NCBI GenBank assembly: GCA_030141605.1 | Contig: JAQGDQ010000105.1 | Span: forward strand, 498,001-562,000 | Direction: 5' to 3' | From: Tubiluchus corallicola | Lineage: Eukaryota > Priapulida > Priapulimorpha > Priapulimorphida > Tubiluchidae | DNA length: 64,000 nt | Part shown: in pieces, positions 63,497 to 64,000 of the stretch | Position numbering within the stretch: position 1 is the stretch's first letter | Layout: each line of letters opens with the position of its first letter | The notes under the pieces: generated by a model | Seen by the model: only the letters and a program-made list of their open reading frames with translations | Told to the model about the DNA's origin: nothing | Database searches by the model: none | Translations under genes and position numbers: made by a program

Positions 63497-64000
63497 CTGA
63501 AAAACAAAACGACATACATGTAAAACTTGACCGTTAAAACATCAAAAACTGATGAAAAGTAAGCGCTACAGAACTGGTCATGTCGTAGACTACTTACAAC
63601 TTGCGCATTTTATGGAGTACCAAAACAAACCAGGCAAAGTGTCTAAAATAATTTCTTTAACACTTTCCCTAGGCATTGCATATACACGTGACACAAAAGT
63701 CTGTTTAGGGAAAGTGTGTAATTCTTAGATTTTGAACGTACATGTATTTTTTTAAGATCTATGGAATGCTCAATAAATTTTAGATAATATAAAAAATGTT
63801 GTCATTTTATACAATAATAAATATGTATATATGCAATGCCAATGCACGGAATGCACGCAATAAAGTCATGTTTCAACGTGCTTGAAAATTTTTATGGTAG
63901 ATACATTTCTTCTTTCGTTCGTTGGCCTTTTGTTGTGTCCAACAGTTTCAAAAGTTAGCATAGTTTCAAGAGTATTGAAGTATCATGTGACCAAATGTCT
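63497..64000. other. mGluR intron sequence to the window edge
   Basis: No coding exon seen. It holds an imperfect inverted pair, ACACTTTCCCTAG (about 63659) and TTAGGGAAAGTGT (about 63705), with a loop of about 35 nt. Confidence 0.5.

Noticed and set aside
63063-63500. 145 aa plus-strand frame opposite the mGluR ligand-domain exon
   Set aside because: Antisense shadow of a conserved coding exon; composition follows the codon positions of the real gene.

Overview
This is a 64 kb piece of an AT-rich animal nuclear genome. Evidence: every recognisable protein is split into many small exons by GT-AG introns in phases 0, 1 and 2; the proteins are animal ones (metabotropic glutamate receptor, pentraxin-domain protein, SLC44 and SLC35E carriers, TRAP-gamma, FHA+PHD TCF19); and introns and spacers are full of non-LTR retrotransposon relics, short DNA transposons and microsatellites. 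It is not a vertebrate-like coding context, so an invertebrate metazoan is most likely; the sequence alone does not fix the phylum. I rebuilt the gene models by hand by matching splice sites and reading phases, and they close in frame from start to stop for four genes.

Layout. 342-534 (+): last exon of an SLC35E2-like nucleotide-sugar/triose-phosphate-type transporter, with its 3' UTR to about 1.78 kb. 4685-14751 (-): complete TCF19-like gene (9 exons, 440 aa, FHA then PHD), convergent with the first. About 15.7-17.2 kb (+): decayed LINE with a poly-A-like tail. 17435-32816 (-): complete choline-transporter-like SLC44 gene (22 exons, 726 aa). 34992-42265 (-): complete SSR3/TRAP-gamma gene (5 exons, 182 aa). 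43868-52317 (-): complete secreted coiled-coil/pentraxin protein (8 exons, 397 aa), one intron of which has a GC-AG boundary. 52.3-58.0 kb: gene-poor, repeat-dense block with TA runs, a GTGTGG satellite and Helitron-like hairpin/CTAG ends. 58024-63496 (-): last three exons of a class C GPCR of the mGluR family; its N-terminal exons lie beyond the right edge.

The genes do not form a functional cluster. They are mostly housekeeping (SSR3, SLC44, SLC35E2), with a chromatin/cell-cycle reader (TCF19), a secreted lectin-like protein and a neurotransmitter-type receptor; five of six lie on the minus strand. The points most worth checking are a Lys-to-Glu change at a conserved glutamate-contacting position in the mGluR ligand domain, altered calcium-site residues in the pentraxin, a 1.9 kb element with iterated motifs that ends 25 bp inside TCF19 intron 1, and the Helitron-like ends at 54.8-55.8 kb.
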